Source of the DNA: Pseudomonas sp. R-28-1W-6
Lineage (GTDB): Bacteria > Pseudomonadota > Gammaproteobacteria > Pseudomonadales > Pseudomonadaceae
Length of the DNA stretch: 64,000 nt
NCBI RefSeq assembly: GCF_009799925.1
Contig: NZ_WELK01000003.1
Location: 186,001 to 250,000, forward strand
Direction: 5' to 3'
Each line of letters starts with the position of its first letter. The stretch's first letter is position 1. Under the pieces are notes generated by a model that was not told the origin of the DNA, ran no database searches, and saw nothing but the letters and a program-made list of their open reading frames with translations. The position numbers were made by a program, and so were the translations under genes. Below, one piece after another: positions 19,832 through 27,382 of the stretch.

Positions 19832-20362
19832 ATGAAAAAGCACATCCTCGCCAGCCTGATCCTGGCCAGCCTGACCACCAGCGCCTTCGCCCTACCCGGC
19901 AAGTTCCAGCCGCCGCTGACCGAACTCAAGCCGGCCAGCAGCAGCGAAACCCTCGGCGAGAACGGCAGCGAGCGCAGCAAGACCCTGCGCGTGGCCGAAG
20001 ACGGCGCCGAGCGCACCAAGGCCTTCCGTGTCGCCGAAGGCGGTGCCGAGCGCCTGCTCCAGCGGGACGATATCGCCGAGAACGGCGCTGAACGCACCAA
20101 ATCCTTCCGCGTCGCCGAAGGTGGTGCCGAGCGCCTGCTCCAGCGGGACGAGGTGGCCGAGAACGGCGCCGAACGTACCAAGTCCTTCCGCGTCGCCGAG
20201 GGCGGTGCCGAGCGCCTGCTCCAGCGGGACGAGGTGGCCGAAAACGGCGCCGAGCGCAGCCAAGCCTTGCGCGTCGCCGAGGGCGGTGCCGAGCGTCTGC
20301 TCCAGCGGGACGAGGTGGCCGAGAACGGCGCCGAGCGCACCGGGGCCTTCCGTGTAGCCTGA
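19832..20362 (+). CDS. Secreted protein built of E-x-G-A-E-R repeats, function unknown
   Basis: 176 aa with a clear signal peptide (MKKHILASLILASLTTSAFA, cleavage after residue 20). A short linker leads into ten copies of E[N/D/G]G[A/S]ER starting at residues 43, 56, 69, 83, 96, 110, 123, 137, 150 and 164. The spacing is 13 or 14, strictly alternating from the third copy on. The last eight copies form four 27-residue units (residues 66-173), each R-V-A-E-G-G-A-E-R-L-L-Q-R-D followed by a second E-N-G-A-E-R half. There are no cysteines and it is highly charged. A good ribosome-binding site (AAGGAG) and a strong terminator flank it, so it is a self-contained single-gene unit. I recall similar repeat proteins in other Pseudomonas under vague names but know of no established role. 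Confidence 0.85.
   Translation: MKKHILASLILASLTTSAFALPGKFQPPLTELKPASSSETLGENGSERSKTLRVAEDGAERTKAFRVAEGGAERLLQRDDIAENGAERTKSFRVAEGGAERLLQRDEVAENGAERTKSFRVAEGGAERLLQRDEVAENGAERSQALRVAEGGAERLLQRDEVAENGAERTGAFRVA
20027..20350 (+). repeat. Four tandem 81-bp coding repeats
   Basis: Four in-frame 81-bp units encoding residues 66-173 of the secreted repeat protein. The units remain highly similar at the DNA level, with mostly third-position differences, which points to recent duplication or ongoing recombination. Copy number is likely to vary between strains. Confidence 0.85.
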
Positions 20363-20435
20363 AGCCGGCAGGCCTCGCCAGCTGATCGATAGCCGCCAGC
20401 CGTAAGGTCCGCCCGTGAAGCAGCACAACCCAACG

Positions 20436-20468
20436 AGCCGGTGACTGCCCCGCATTCACCGGCTTTTT
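20436..20468 (+). terminator. Intrinsic terminator of the ExGAER repeat gene
   Basis: Arms AGCCGGTGA / TCACCGGCT (20436-20444, 20456-20464) with an 11-base loop, running into TTTTT. Classical rho-independent form. Confidence 0.85.
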
Positions 20469-20536
20469 CATGTCCGCCATTTGCCCCGACTGGGCGCGCC
20501 ACAGCCGACTGCCTTAGAGTCCCGCCCAGGGCAGCC

Positions 20537-20854
20537 ATGCCCACCATCGGACGGATCTACCCCAAGGATCCCGACCCGCGCCGCCTGCACGACTTCAGCC
20601 GCCGCTCGTTCTACGCCCTGTTCCGCCGGAACGGCCTGCGGCCACGGGCGCACGTCGAGCAGGTGCGGTGGTGGCAGTTCACGGGGCTGTTTTCCCGGCG
20701 CCCGGACCAGGCCCGGCGGCATCGTTCGCAGGGCGTCGGCAACGCCGTGCTGCACCATTACCGGCGCCGCCCGCTGTACCTGTTCGCCCACCGCGGTTCG
20801 ATGCTGCGCCAGGGTTTGAGCAACCACTACCTGACCTGCGCCTTCCAGCGCTAG
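20537..20854 (+). CDS. Basic 105-aa hypothetical protein
   Basis: 105 aa, rich in Arg and His (PDPRRLHDFSRRSFYALFRRNGLRPRAHVEQVRWWQ), with no signal peptide or membrane segment. I do not recognise a family. It begins 68 bp after the repeat gene terminator and has only a modest AGGG in front of the ATG. It converges on desB. Its TAG stop (20852-20854) and the desB stop (complement of 20851-20853) share the palindrome CTAG. No competing gene covers most of this stretch. A non-coding alternative cannot be excluded. Confidence 0.55.
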   Translation: MPTIGRIYPKDPDPRRLHDFSRRSFYALFRRNGLRPRAHVEQVRWWQFTGLFSRRPDQARRHRSQGVGNAVLHHYRRRPLYLFAHRGSMLRQGLSNHYLTCAFQR

Positions 20855-21933
20855 GCCGCGGCGACGGCCGCATTCGGCAGGCGGTACTGCCAGATGCGCC
20901 GCAGCACCGTGGCCAGCTGCGCGCCGAAGCCGCCGCAGTTGTAGACCTGGCCGTAGCGCGCGGCGATCTCGCGCACTTCCACCGCCAGCGCCGCATAGCG
21001 CCGCGCCGGCAGGTCGGGAAACAGATGGTGCTCGATCTGGTGGCTGAGGTTGCCGGTGAGGATGTGGAACAGCTGGCCGCCGCTCAGGTTGCTCGACCCG
21101 CGCAACTGGCGCAGGTACCAGTGGCCGCGGCTCTCGCCCACTACCGAGTCCTTGCTGAACACCGCCGCCTGCTCGGTGAAGTGGCCGCAGAAGATCACCG
21201 CGAAGGTCCACAGGTTGCGCAACAGGTTGGCCAGCCCATTGCCGGCCAGCACGGCCAGGGCGTTGGCGCCCAGCAGCAGGGCCAGCAGCGGGAAGCACAG
21301 GTAGTCCTTGCCCCACTGGCGCAGCAGCTTGGCAGTGAACTGGCGCAGCAGCGGACGCAGCTCGTCCTTACTCAGCTTGCCCTTGTAGACCTGGTCCAGG
21401 CGCAGGTGCTGGATGGCAATCGAGTACTGGAACAGCAGCGCCTGCAGGGTCACCCACAGCGGCTGCCAGCGGTAGAAGGGCTTCCAGCGCTGCTCGGGGA
21501 ACAGCCTCACCACGCCATAGCCGACGTCGTCGTCCATGCCCAGCACATTGGTCCAGGTGTGGTGCACGTGGTTGTGGGTGTGCCGCCAGAAGTCGGCCGG
21601 GCCGGCGATGTCCCACTCGTAGCGGCGCCCGGAAAACTCCGGGTCGTTCATCCAGTCGTACTGGCCATGGATGACGTTGTGGCCCAGCTCCATGTTCTCG
21701 AGGATCTTGCCCAGCCCCAGCAACAGCGTGCCGAGCAGCCAGGTCGGCGGGAACCAGCCGAGCATCAGCAGCGCCCGCCCGCTCCAGCAGCACAGCCGCA
21801 CCGCACCGCGCACCCGGCGGATATAACGCGCATCCGCCGCCCCCAGGTCGGCCAGAGTGCGACTGCGCAGGGCATCCAGTTCGGCGCCGAAGGCATCCAG
21901 TTCCGCACTGCTCAGTTGGCGATCGTCACGCAT
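20851..21933 (-). CDS. desB: Membrane fatty acid desaturase DesB-type
   Basis: 360 aa integral membrane di-iron desaturase. Three histidine boxes are present: H85-x3-H89 (HNVIHGQYDW), HTHNHVHH at 118-125, and HQIEHH at 298-303, plus a GHFTE motif near 250. This is the acyl-CoA delta-9 desaturase that introduces a double bond into exogenous saturated acyl chains in Pseudomonas. Electrons should come from the ferredoxin reductase encoded 38 bp upstream on the same strand. DesT, divergent beyond that gene, represses the pair when unsaturated acyl-CoA is plentiful. The order reductase-desaturase next to desT and ureE is as I recall it in P. aeruginosa. Confidence 0.93.
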   Translation of the reverse strand: MRDDRQLSSAELDAFGAELDALRSRTLADLGAADARYIRRVRGAVRLCCWSGRALLMLGWFPPTWLLGTLLLGLGKILENMELGHNVIHGQYDWMNDPEFSGRRYEWDIAGPADFWRHTHNHVHHTWTNVLGMDDDVGYGVVRLFPEQRWKPFYRWQPLWVTLQALLFQYSIAIQHLRLDQVYKGKLSKDELRPLLRQFTAKLLRQWGKDYLCFPLLALLLGANALAVLAGNGLANLLRNLWTFAVIFCGHFTEQAAVFSKDSVVGESRGHWYLRQLRGSSNLSGGQLFHILTGNLSHQIEHHLFPDLPARRYAALAVEVREIAARYGQVYNCGGFGAQLATVLRRIWQYRLPNAAVAAA

Positions 21934-21971
21934 AGTCACCTCGGTTTGCCTGCCGCCACGGCAGGCGGAAA

Positions 21972-23060
21972 TTACAGATCGATGTCCACATCGCCGGCCG
22001 GCGCGCTGATGCACAGGCGGATCGGCTGGCCCGGTTCGGCGAACAGCGCGCCGTTGCGCAAATCGCGCACCGCGCCGCCGAGCAGGGTGCAGGTGCAGCT
22101 GGCGCAGATGCCCTGGCGACAGCCGTGGGCCGGGCGCAGGCCGGCGGCTTCGGCCTGTTCCAGCAGGCTGCGCGCGCTGTCGCCGGTGACCTGCCGGCGG
22201 GTGCGGACGAAGCCCAGGCGCACCGTCGCCCCCGGCTCGACAGGGCGCTCGGGCGCGGTAAAGGCCTCCACCTGCAGCGGGCCATGCCAGTGCTCGGCGA
22301 CCGTCGCGACGAAGCCGGCCGGCCCGCAGGCCAGCACATGGTGCGGCGCCAGCCCCTGCAGGTGCTCGCCGGTAAAACGCCCGCGCAGTGGCTCATCCGC
22401 CGCCGGCTGGCCGGTCAGCGCCCAGCGCACGCTGAGGTTCGGATGGCGCGTCATCAGTTGCTGCAGTTCCTCGACAAAAGGCCGCTGACCCTGTTCGCGC
22501 ACGTAGTGCAGCAGGCTCACGGGCGCGGCAAAGCCCTTGGCCAGGGCCTCGCGCAGCAGGCCGAGCAGCGGCGTGATGCCGCTGCCGGCGGCCAGCAGCG
22601 CCACCCCGGCGGAGTCCTGTGGCCAGTGCAGCTCGCCCTGGGCCTGGCCCAGCTCCAGCACGCCGCCGACGGCCAGATGATCGAGCAGGCGATTGGACAG
22701 GCGCCCGCCCGGCTGGCGGCGGATCGCCAGTTCGATGCCGCCAGCCGCGCCGACCCGGGTCAGGCTGTAGCTGCGGCTATGGCGCAAGCCGTCCAGCGCC
22801 AGGTACAGCTGCACATGCTGGCCGGCGCGCCAGCCGCGGGCGTTGGCGTTGCAGCGCAGGCGCAGCGCCAGCATGTCCTCGGCCACCCACTCGCGCCCCT
22901 CGACCCGGGCGAACACCCGGTTCAGGCGCCAGGCCGGCTGCAGCCAGGCCAGCACGGCATCCACCTCGGACTCGCGCAGCCAGCGGCGCGCCGCCAGCCA
23001 GCGCAGCGGCTGCAGCAGAGGACTCAGGACACGCGACCAGCTCAGCGGGATCAGGGTCAT
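21972..23060 (-). CDS. Ferredoxin-NAD(P)H reductase, electron donor of the desaturase
   Basis: 362 aa flavin reductase with three parts. The FAD-binding barrel has the motif HSRSYSLTRV, the NAD-binding domain has LLAAGSGITPLLGLLREAL, and a C-terminal plant-type [2Fe-2S] domain has cysteines in HGCRQGICASCTCTLL (C-x4-C-x2-C) with the fourth in LCISAPAGD. It passes electrons from NAD(P)H to the desaturase. It is the first gene of the minus-strand pair. The ATG at 23060 lies only 10 bp from a DesT-type operator, so the promoter is compact. Nine further codons are open upstream, crossing that operator. Confidence 0.92.
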   Translation of the reverse strand: MTLIPLSWSRVLSPLLQPLRWLAARRWLRESEVDAVLAWLQPAWRLNRVFARVEGREWVAEDMLALRLRCNANARGWRAGQHVQLYLALDGLRHSRSYSLTRVGAAGGIELAIRRQPGGRLSNRLLDHLAVGGVLELGQAQGELHWPQDSAGVALLAAGSGITPLLGLLREALAKGFAAPVSLLHYVREQGQRPFVEELQQLMTRHPNLSVRWALTGQPAADEPLRGRFTGEHLQGLAPHHVLACGPAGFVATVAEHWHGPLQVEAFTAPERPVEPGATVRLGFVRTRRQVTGDSARSLLEQAEAAGLRPAHGCRQGICASCTCTLLGGAVRDLRNGALFAEPGQPIRLCISAPAGDVDIDL

Positions 23061-23070
23061 GGCGGACTCC

Positions 23071-23088
23071 AGTGAACACTTGTACACA
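23071..23088. promoter_or_regulatory. Candidate DesT operator (reductase-proximal)
   Basis: AGTGAACACTTGTACACA carries the AGTGAAC half of the DesT palindrome and a poorer second half. It lies immediately in front of the reductase start. Confidence 0.45.
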
Positions 23089-23112
23089 ACAATGGCAGAA
23101 GCACCATTTGTC

Positions 23113-23130
23113 AGTCAACACTCGTTCACT
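23113..23130. promoter_or_regulatory. DesT operator (central)
   Basis: The reverse strand reads AGTGAACGAGTGTTGACT, close to the DesT box as I remember it (AGTGAAC ... GTTGACT). It sits in the middle of the 150-bp divergent region and could control both directions. Confidence 0.65.
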
Positions 23131-23210
23131 GAAATGGCGGTTCGACGCCTGCGAAGCGCATTTGTTAGAGTGCGGCGCAAACCCGCCCCATAGCGAAACA
23201 CCGAGTCCCC

Positions 23211-23858
23211 ATGTCGCCACGCGCCGCACAGAAACAGCAGACCCGACATGCCCTGATGGATGCCGCGCGCTGCCTGATGGACAGCAACCGCGGCTTCGAC
23301 AGCCTGAGCCTGCGCGAGGTCAGCCGGGCCGCCGGCATCGTGCCGACCGGCTTCTACCGGCACTTCCACGACATGGACGAACTGGGCCTGGCGCTGGTCG
23401 ACGAGGTCGATGCCACCTTCCGCGACACCTTGCGCGAAGTACGACGCAACGAGTTCGAGCTGGGCGGCATCATCGAGGCCAGCACGCGGATCTTCCTCGA
23501 CGCCATCAGCGCCAACCGCAACCAGTTCCTGTTTCTCGCCCGCGAGCAGTACGGCGGCTCGCAGCCAGTGCGCCAGGCCATCGGCCGGCTGCGCCAGCAG
23601 ATCACCGACGACCTGGCGGCCGACCTCAAGCTGATGAGCCGCATGCCGCACCTGGACGATGCCGCGATCGACGTGGTGTCCGACCTGGTGGTGAAGACGG
23701 TCTTCGCCACCCTGCCGGAACTGATCGACCCGCCGGCCGCCTCTCTGCCGGCCCACCTCACCCCGGAAGCCAAGATGGTTCAGCAGCTGCGCTTCATCTT
23801 CATCGGCGCCAAGCACTGGCAAGGCCTGGGCCTGGGCCTGGACCGCGCCGAGAGCTAG
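23211..23858 (+). CDS. desT: TetR-family regulator of unsaturated fatty acid synthesis, DesT
   Basis: 215 aa. TetR helix-turn-helix at about residues 10-55 (LSLREVSRAAGIVPTGFYRHFHDMDELGLALVDEV). The remaining helical domain is expected to bind acyl-CoA. DesT senses the balance of saturated and unsaturated acyl-CoA, binding DNA more tightly with unsaturated ligands, and represses the desaturase pair. It is divergent from the reductase gene with a DesT-type palindrome between them. The symbol rests on fold and gene neighbourhood. Confidence 0.9.
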   Translation: MSPRAAQKQQTRHALMDAARCLMDSNRGFDSLSLREVSRAAGIVPTGFYRHFHDMDELGLALVDEVDATFRDTLREVRRNEFELGGIIEASTRIFLDAISANRNQFLFLAREQYGGSQPVRQAIGRLRQQITDDLAADLKLMSRMPHLDDAAIDVVSDLVVKTVFATLPELIDPPAASLPAHLTPEAKMVQQLRFIFIGAKHWQGLGLGLDRAES

Positions 23859-24012
23859 GCGCACCAAAAAGCAGCGCACCGCCCGACCAGGCACCAAAGC
23901 AAGGCGGCGCCAGCCCCCGTAATCAGGCATGCCGCCGCCAACCGCGGGGCCCGTCCGTTCTTGGCAAGCCCCTTGCTCTAGCACCAGCACACTCTCAGGC
24001 CGGAAGCCCGCC

Positions 24013-24513
24013 ATGCTGGTGATTCACCACCGCCTCGAACCCCAGCCGCATTGGGACGAAGAGCTGCACCTGACCTTCGATGCCCGCAGCAAGAGCCGCC
24101 TGCGCTGCTTCAGTGCAGCCGGTGAAGACGTCGGCCTGTTCCTCGAGCGCGGCCAGCCGCCGCTGCGCGATGGCGACTGCCTGCGCGCCGCGGACGGGCG
24201 CATCGTGCGGGTCTGCGCGCGTCCGGAGGCGCTGCTGCACGTCACCTGCGCCAACGCCTTCGAACTGACCCGCGCCGCCTACCACCTGGGCAACCGCCAT
24301 GTCGCCCTGCAGCTGGGCGACGGCTGGCTGCGCCTGCTCGACGACTATGTGCTCAAGGCCATGCTCGACCAGCTCGGTGCCAGCACCTGCCCCCTCGAGG
24401 CGGCGTTCCAGCCGGAGCATGGCGCCTACGGCGGCGGCCATCACCACTCGCACGCGGGCGACGCCGACTTCAATTACGCGCCGCGCCTGCACCAGTTCGG
24501 CGTGCGCCCATGA
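24013..24513 (+). CDS. ureE: Urease accessory protein UreE (nickel metallochaperone)
   Basis: 166 aa. UreE delivers nickel to the urease activation complex. The N-terminal peptide-binding domain (RSKSRLRCFSAAGEDVGLFLERGQPPLRDGDCL) leads to the metal-binding domain with the conserved AYHLGNRHVALQL histidine. The C-terminus has a His-rich stretch GGGHHHSHAGD that can bind extra nickel. It is the first of ureE-ureF-ureG. The urease structural genes (ureABC) and ureD are not in the window. The stop overlaps the ATG of a degenerate copy of the ureF start. Confidence 0.95.
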   Translation: MLVIHHRLEPQPHWDEELHLTFDARSKSRLRCFSAAGEDVGLFLERGQPPLRDGDCLRAADGRIVRVCARPEALLHVTCANAFELTRAAYHLGNRHVALQLGDGWLRLLDDYVLKAMLDQLGASTCPLEAAFQPEHGAYGGGHHHSHAGDADFNYAPRLHQFGVRP

Positions 24514-24587
24514 ACCAGGCCTGGGCGCCGCTCCGCCTGGCCAGCGCGCAACAGCCGCATGGCCTGCCGGTTACCGCCCATGAATAA
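24510..24587 (+). pseudogene. Degenerate duplicate of the ureF start (25-codon ORF)
   Basis: The first 48 bases match the first 48 bases of ureF, 70 bp downstream, at 38 positions. The 16 encoded residues agree at 12 (MNQAWAPLRLASAQQP against [16 protein letters not shown]). Beyond that the sequence diverges, and the frame stops at a TAA that overlaps the true ureF ATG region. The ORF starts inside the ureE stop (ATGA), so ribosomes finishing ureE could translate it. Several differences are synonymous (AAC/AAT, CGC/AGA, CAA/CAG), meaning the copy was once under coding constraint or is old. Confidence 0.75.
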
Positions 24588-25254
24588 CGCCTGGGCGCTC
24601 CTCAGACTGGCCAGCCCGCAGCTGCCGATCGGTGGCTACAGCTACTCGCAAGGCCTGGAGCTGGCCGTCGAGCAGGGCCTGGTCGACAGCCAGGACAGCG
24701 CCGCGCGCTGGATTGCCGATCAGTTGCTGCTCAACCTGGCGCGCTTCGAGGCACCGCTGCTGCTGGCCCATTGCACGGCCGCCGCCAGCGGCGACTGGCA
24801 GGCCCTGGCCGAGCTGGCCGAGCAACACCACGCCAGCCGCGAAACCCGCGAGCTGGCCCTGGAAAGCCGGCAGATGGGCTACTCGCTCAAACAACTGCTC
24901 GACGGCCTGCCGGAACTGGATCAGGCCGCCCGCGATTTCCTCGCCGGACCAGGCGAAATCGGCCTGGCACCCGCCTGGGCCCTGGCCGCCCGCGCCTGGC
25001 AGATCGAGCCGCAGGATGCCCTCGCCGCCTGGCTGTGGGGCTGGCTGGAAAACCAGCTGGCGGTGCTGATGAAGACCCTGCCGCTCGGCCAGCAAGCCGC
25101 CCAGCGCCTGACCTCGCACCTGCTGCCCCGGCTGGAGCAGGCACAGCGCCAGGCCAGCGCACTCGAACCCGCCCACTGGGGCAGCGCCGCCTTCGGCCTG
25201 GCCCTGGCGAGCATGGCGCACGAGCGCCAGTACAGCCGTCTATTCCGCTCTTGA
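24580..25254 (+). CDS. ureF: Urease accessory protein UreF
   Basis: 224 aa all-helical protein acting with UreD and UreG as a GTPase-regulating scaffold during nickel insertion into urease. Family marks are the N-terminal [21 protein letters not shown], the central [21 protein letters not shown], and the C-terminal [16 protein letters not shown]. The start at 24580 ([10 protein letters not shown]) fits the family. Seven upstream codons in frame do not. An imperfect copy of this start lies directly upstream. ureG follows after 13 bp. Confidence 0.95.
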   Translation: MNNAWALLRLASPQLPIGGYSYSQGLELAVEQGLVDSQDSAARWIADQLLLNLARFEAPLLLAHCTAAASGDWQALAELAEQHHASRETRELALESRQMGYSLKQLLDGLPELDQAARDFLAGPGEIGLAPAWALAARAWQIEPQDALAAWLWGWLENQLAVLMKTLPLGQQAAQRLTSHLLPRLEQAQRQASALEPAHWGSAAFGLALASMAHERQYSRLFRS

Positions 25255-25267
25255 TAAGGAAGCATCC

Positions 25268-25882
25268 ATGAACAGCCAACCCCTGCGCGTCGGCATCGGC
25301 GGCCCGGTCGGTTCCGGCAAGACCGCCCTGACCCTGGCCCTGTGCCTGGCCCTGCGCGAGCGCTACAACATCGCCGTGGTCACCAACGACATCTACACCC
25401 AGGAAGACGCCCAGTTCCTGGTGCGCAACCAGGCCCTGGCGCCGGAGCGGATCATCGGCGTGGAAACCGGCGGCTGCCCGCACACGGCGATCCGCGAGGA
25501 CGCCTCGATCAACCTGGAGGCGGTCGACCAGCTCAACCGGCGCTTCCCCGGCCTCGACCTGATCATCGTCGAATCGGGCGGCGACAACCTCTCGGCCACC
25601 TTCAGCCCCGAGCTGTCGGACCTGACCCTTTACGTGATCGACGTCTCCGCCGGCGACAAGCTGCCGCGCAAGGGCGGCCCGGGCATCTGCAAGTCCGACC
25701 TGCTGGTGATCAACAAGGTCGACCTGGCGCCGATGGTCGGCGCCTCCCTGGAGGTGATGGACCGCGACGCGCGCAAGATGCGCGGCGACAAGCCCTTCGT
25801 GTTCAGCAACCAGAAGGTCGGCCAGGGGCTCGACCAGATCATCGCCTTCATCGAACGCCACGGCATGCTGACTGCCGCCTGA
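25268..25882 (+). CDS. ureG: Urease accessory GTPase UreG
   Basis: 204 aa. This SIMIBI-class GTPase hydrolyses GTP to drive nickel delivery. P-loop GPVGSGKT is at residues 12-19, the metal-binding Cys-Pro-His motif is in [15 protein letters not shown], the switch is [15 protein letters not shown] and the guanine specificity motif is NKVDL. AAGGA lies upstream of the ATG. It is third in ureEFG and is followed 20 bp later by a HupE/UreJ gene, consistent with one nickel-related operon. Confidence 0.97.
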   Translation: MNSQPLRVGIGGPVGSGKTALTLALCLALRERYNIAVVTNDIYTQEDAQFLVRNQALAPERIIGVETGGCPHTAIREDASINLEAVDQLNRRFPGLDLIIVESGGDNLSATFSPELSDLTLYVIDVSAGDKLPRKGGPGICKSDLLVINKVDLAPMVGASLEVMDRDARKMRGDKPFVFSNQKVGQGLDQIIAFIERHGMLTAA

Positions 25883-25902
25883 ACCACCGCAAGGAGCCCG
25901 CC

Positions 25903-26475
25903 ATGAACCTGCGTAAAAGCCTGTATGCCCTCGCCCTGTTCCTCACCCCGGCCGTGGCCTTCGCCCATCCCGGCCACGACCAGGCCGGCCTGCTGGCCGG
26001 CCTGAGCCACCCGCTGCTCGGCCTCGATCACCTGCTGGCGATGCTCGCCGTCGGCCTGTGGGCCGCCCAGCAACGGGGCGCCACGCGCTGGGTGCTGCCG
26101 CTGGCCTTCGTCGCCAGCATGCTGCTGGGCGGCCTGCTCGGTTTCGCCGGCCTGCGGCTGCCGCTGCTGGAAACCGGCATCGCCGGCTCGGTGCTGGCCT
26201 TCGGCCTGCTGGTGGCCGTGGCCGCGCGCCTGCCGCGGGCCATGGCGCTCGGCCTCACCGGCCTGTTCGCCCTGAGCCACGGCGTGGCCCACGGCCTGGA
26301 GCTGCCGGCACTGGCCAGCCCCTGGACCTACGCCGCCGGCTTCGTCGCCGCCACCGGTGCCCTGCACGCCGGCGGCTATGCCCTGGTGCGCTACCTGCCG
26401 CAGGCGGCGGCACCGCTGGTGCGCCTGGCGGGCGCCGCCACGGCCGGCGCCGGGGTCTGGCTGCTGGCTGGTTGA
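25903..26475 (+). CDS. HupE/UreJ family membrane protein (probable nickel uptake)
   Basis: 190 aa with a signal-like first segment ending AVAFA, followed by the family HPGHD motif at the mature N-terminus. About six transmembrane segments follow, with GLDHLLAMLAVGLWA, ALSHGVAHGLELP and GALHAGGYALVRYL. The histidine-rich membrane motifs are typical of HupE/UreJ secondary transporters linked to nickel supply for urease or hydrogenase. The position after ureG supports nickel. AAGGAG precedes the ATG. Confidence 0.9.
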   Translation: MNLRKSLYALALFLTPAVAFAHPGHDQAGLLAGLSHPLLGLDHLLAMLAVGLWAAQQRGATRWVLPLAFVASMLLGGLLGFAGLRLPLLETGIAGSVLAFGLLVAVAARLPRAMALGLTGLFALSHGVAHGLELPALASPWTYAAGFVAATGALHAGGYALVRYLPQAAAPLVRLAGAATAGAGVWLLAG

Positions 26476-26570
26476 TGGAAGCCGGCGCTATCGCCACGAT
26501 CGAGACAATCAACCGATCACCTGCGCCGGGAGCGACTAGGCTGCAACTGTAGCCCCCAGGAGATCCACCC

Positions 26571-26660
26571 ATGTCGCTCAGCAGCCTGCTGCACCACCTG
26601 TTCGCCGCCTACGCCGCCGGAGCCAGCGGCAACTGCCCGGACGAACACGCGCTGATTTGA
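26571..26660 (+). CDS. 29-aa small ORF upstream of the LOG gene
   Basis: Short frame ATG to TGA with a good ribosome-binding site (CAGGAG, 8 bp spacing). The product begins with a hydrophobic or amphipathic helix ([17 protein letters not shown]) and ends in a polar CPDEHALI. It ends 55 bp before the LOG gene. It may be a leader peptide, a small membrane-associated protein or a chance frame. I have no family match. Confidence 0.45.
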   Translation: MSLSSLLHHLFAAYAAGASGNCPDEHALI

Positions 26661-26715
26661 ACCGTGGCCCTGCCAAGGTCTACCCTGTGCGCCATTTCGC
26701 CCACAGGAGCCTTGC

Positions 26716-27303
26716 ATGAGCCTCAAGTCCGTCTGCGTGTTCTGCGGTGCCAGCACCGGCAGCAACCCGCTCTACCGTGAAGCCGCCGTCACCCTCGGCC
26801 GCACCCTCGCCGAGCGTGGCCTGACCCTGGTCTATGGCGGCGGAGCCGTGGGCCTGATGGGCGTGGTGGCGGACGCGGCCCTGGCGGCCGGCGGCCAGGT
26901 CATCGGCATCATCCCGCAGAGCCTGGAGCGCTCGGAAATTGGCCACAAGGGCCTGACCCGCCTGGAAGTGGTCGACGGCATGCATGCCCGCAAGGCGCGC
27001 ATGGCCGAACTGGCCGACGCCTTCATCGCCCTGCCCGGCGGCCTCGGCACCCTGGAGGAACTGTTCGAGGTATGGACCTGGGGCCAGCTCGGCTACCACG
27101 GCAAGCCGCTCGGCCTGCTCGACGTCAACGCCTTCTACCGGCAGCTCAGCGGTTTCCTCGATCACCTGGTGGCCGAAGGCTTCGTCCGCGCCCCGCACCG
27201 CGGCATGCTGCAACGCAGCGAGGCGGCCGGCGAGCTGCTGGACCGCCTGGCCGCCTGGCAGCCGGACGTGGCGCCGAAGTGGGCCGCCAGCACGCCAACC
27301 TGA
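26716..27303 (+). CDS. LOG family protein (nucleoside 5'-monophosphate phosphoribohydrolase)
   Basis: 195 aa Rossmann-fold protein of the LOG/YgdH family, often misnamed lysine decarboxylase. The nucleotide-binding motif [20 protein letters not shown] is near residues 108-127, and the [13 protein letters not shown] start is typical of the LOG N-terminus. Such enzymes release the base from nucleoside monophosphates, including cytokinin-type adenines. The physiological substrate in Pseudomonas is unclear. CAGGAG lies before the ATG. The next gene on the same strand starts 79 bp later. Confidence 0.93.
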   Translation: MSLKSVCVFCGASTGSNPLYREAAVTLGRTLAERGLTLVYGGGAVGLMGVVADAALAAGGQVIGIIPQSLERSEIGHKGLTRLEVVDGMHARKARMAELADAFIALPGGLGTLEELFEVWTWGQLGYHGKPLGLLDVNAFYRQLSGFLDHLVAEGFVRAPHRGMLQRSEAAGELLDRLAAWQPDVAPKWAASTPT

Positions 27304-27382
27304 AGCCGGTCACAGACCTGCGCCTGACAGCCCGGCGGGCGCATGATACATAGAAGGCCCTCTCAGCACGGATGCCGAAGCC

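Noticed and set aside
20027..20350. Tandem repeats considered as a CRISPR array
   Set aside because: The 81-bp units are in frame within one coding sequence, with no unique spacers and no cas genes.
20468..21316. Minus-strand frame beyond desB
   Set aside because: Out of frame with desB and composed mainly of Arg/Pro/Ala; a shadow frame.
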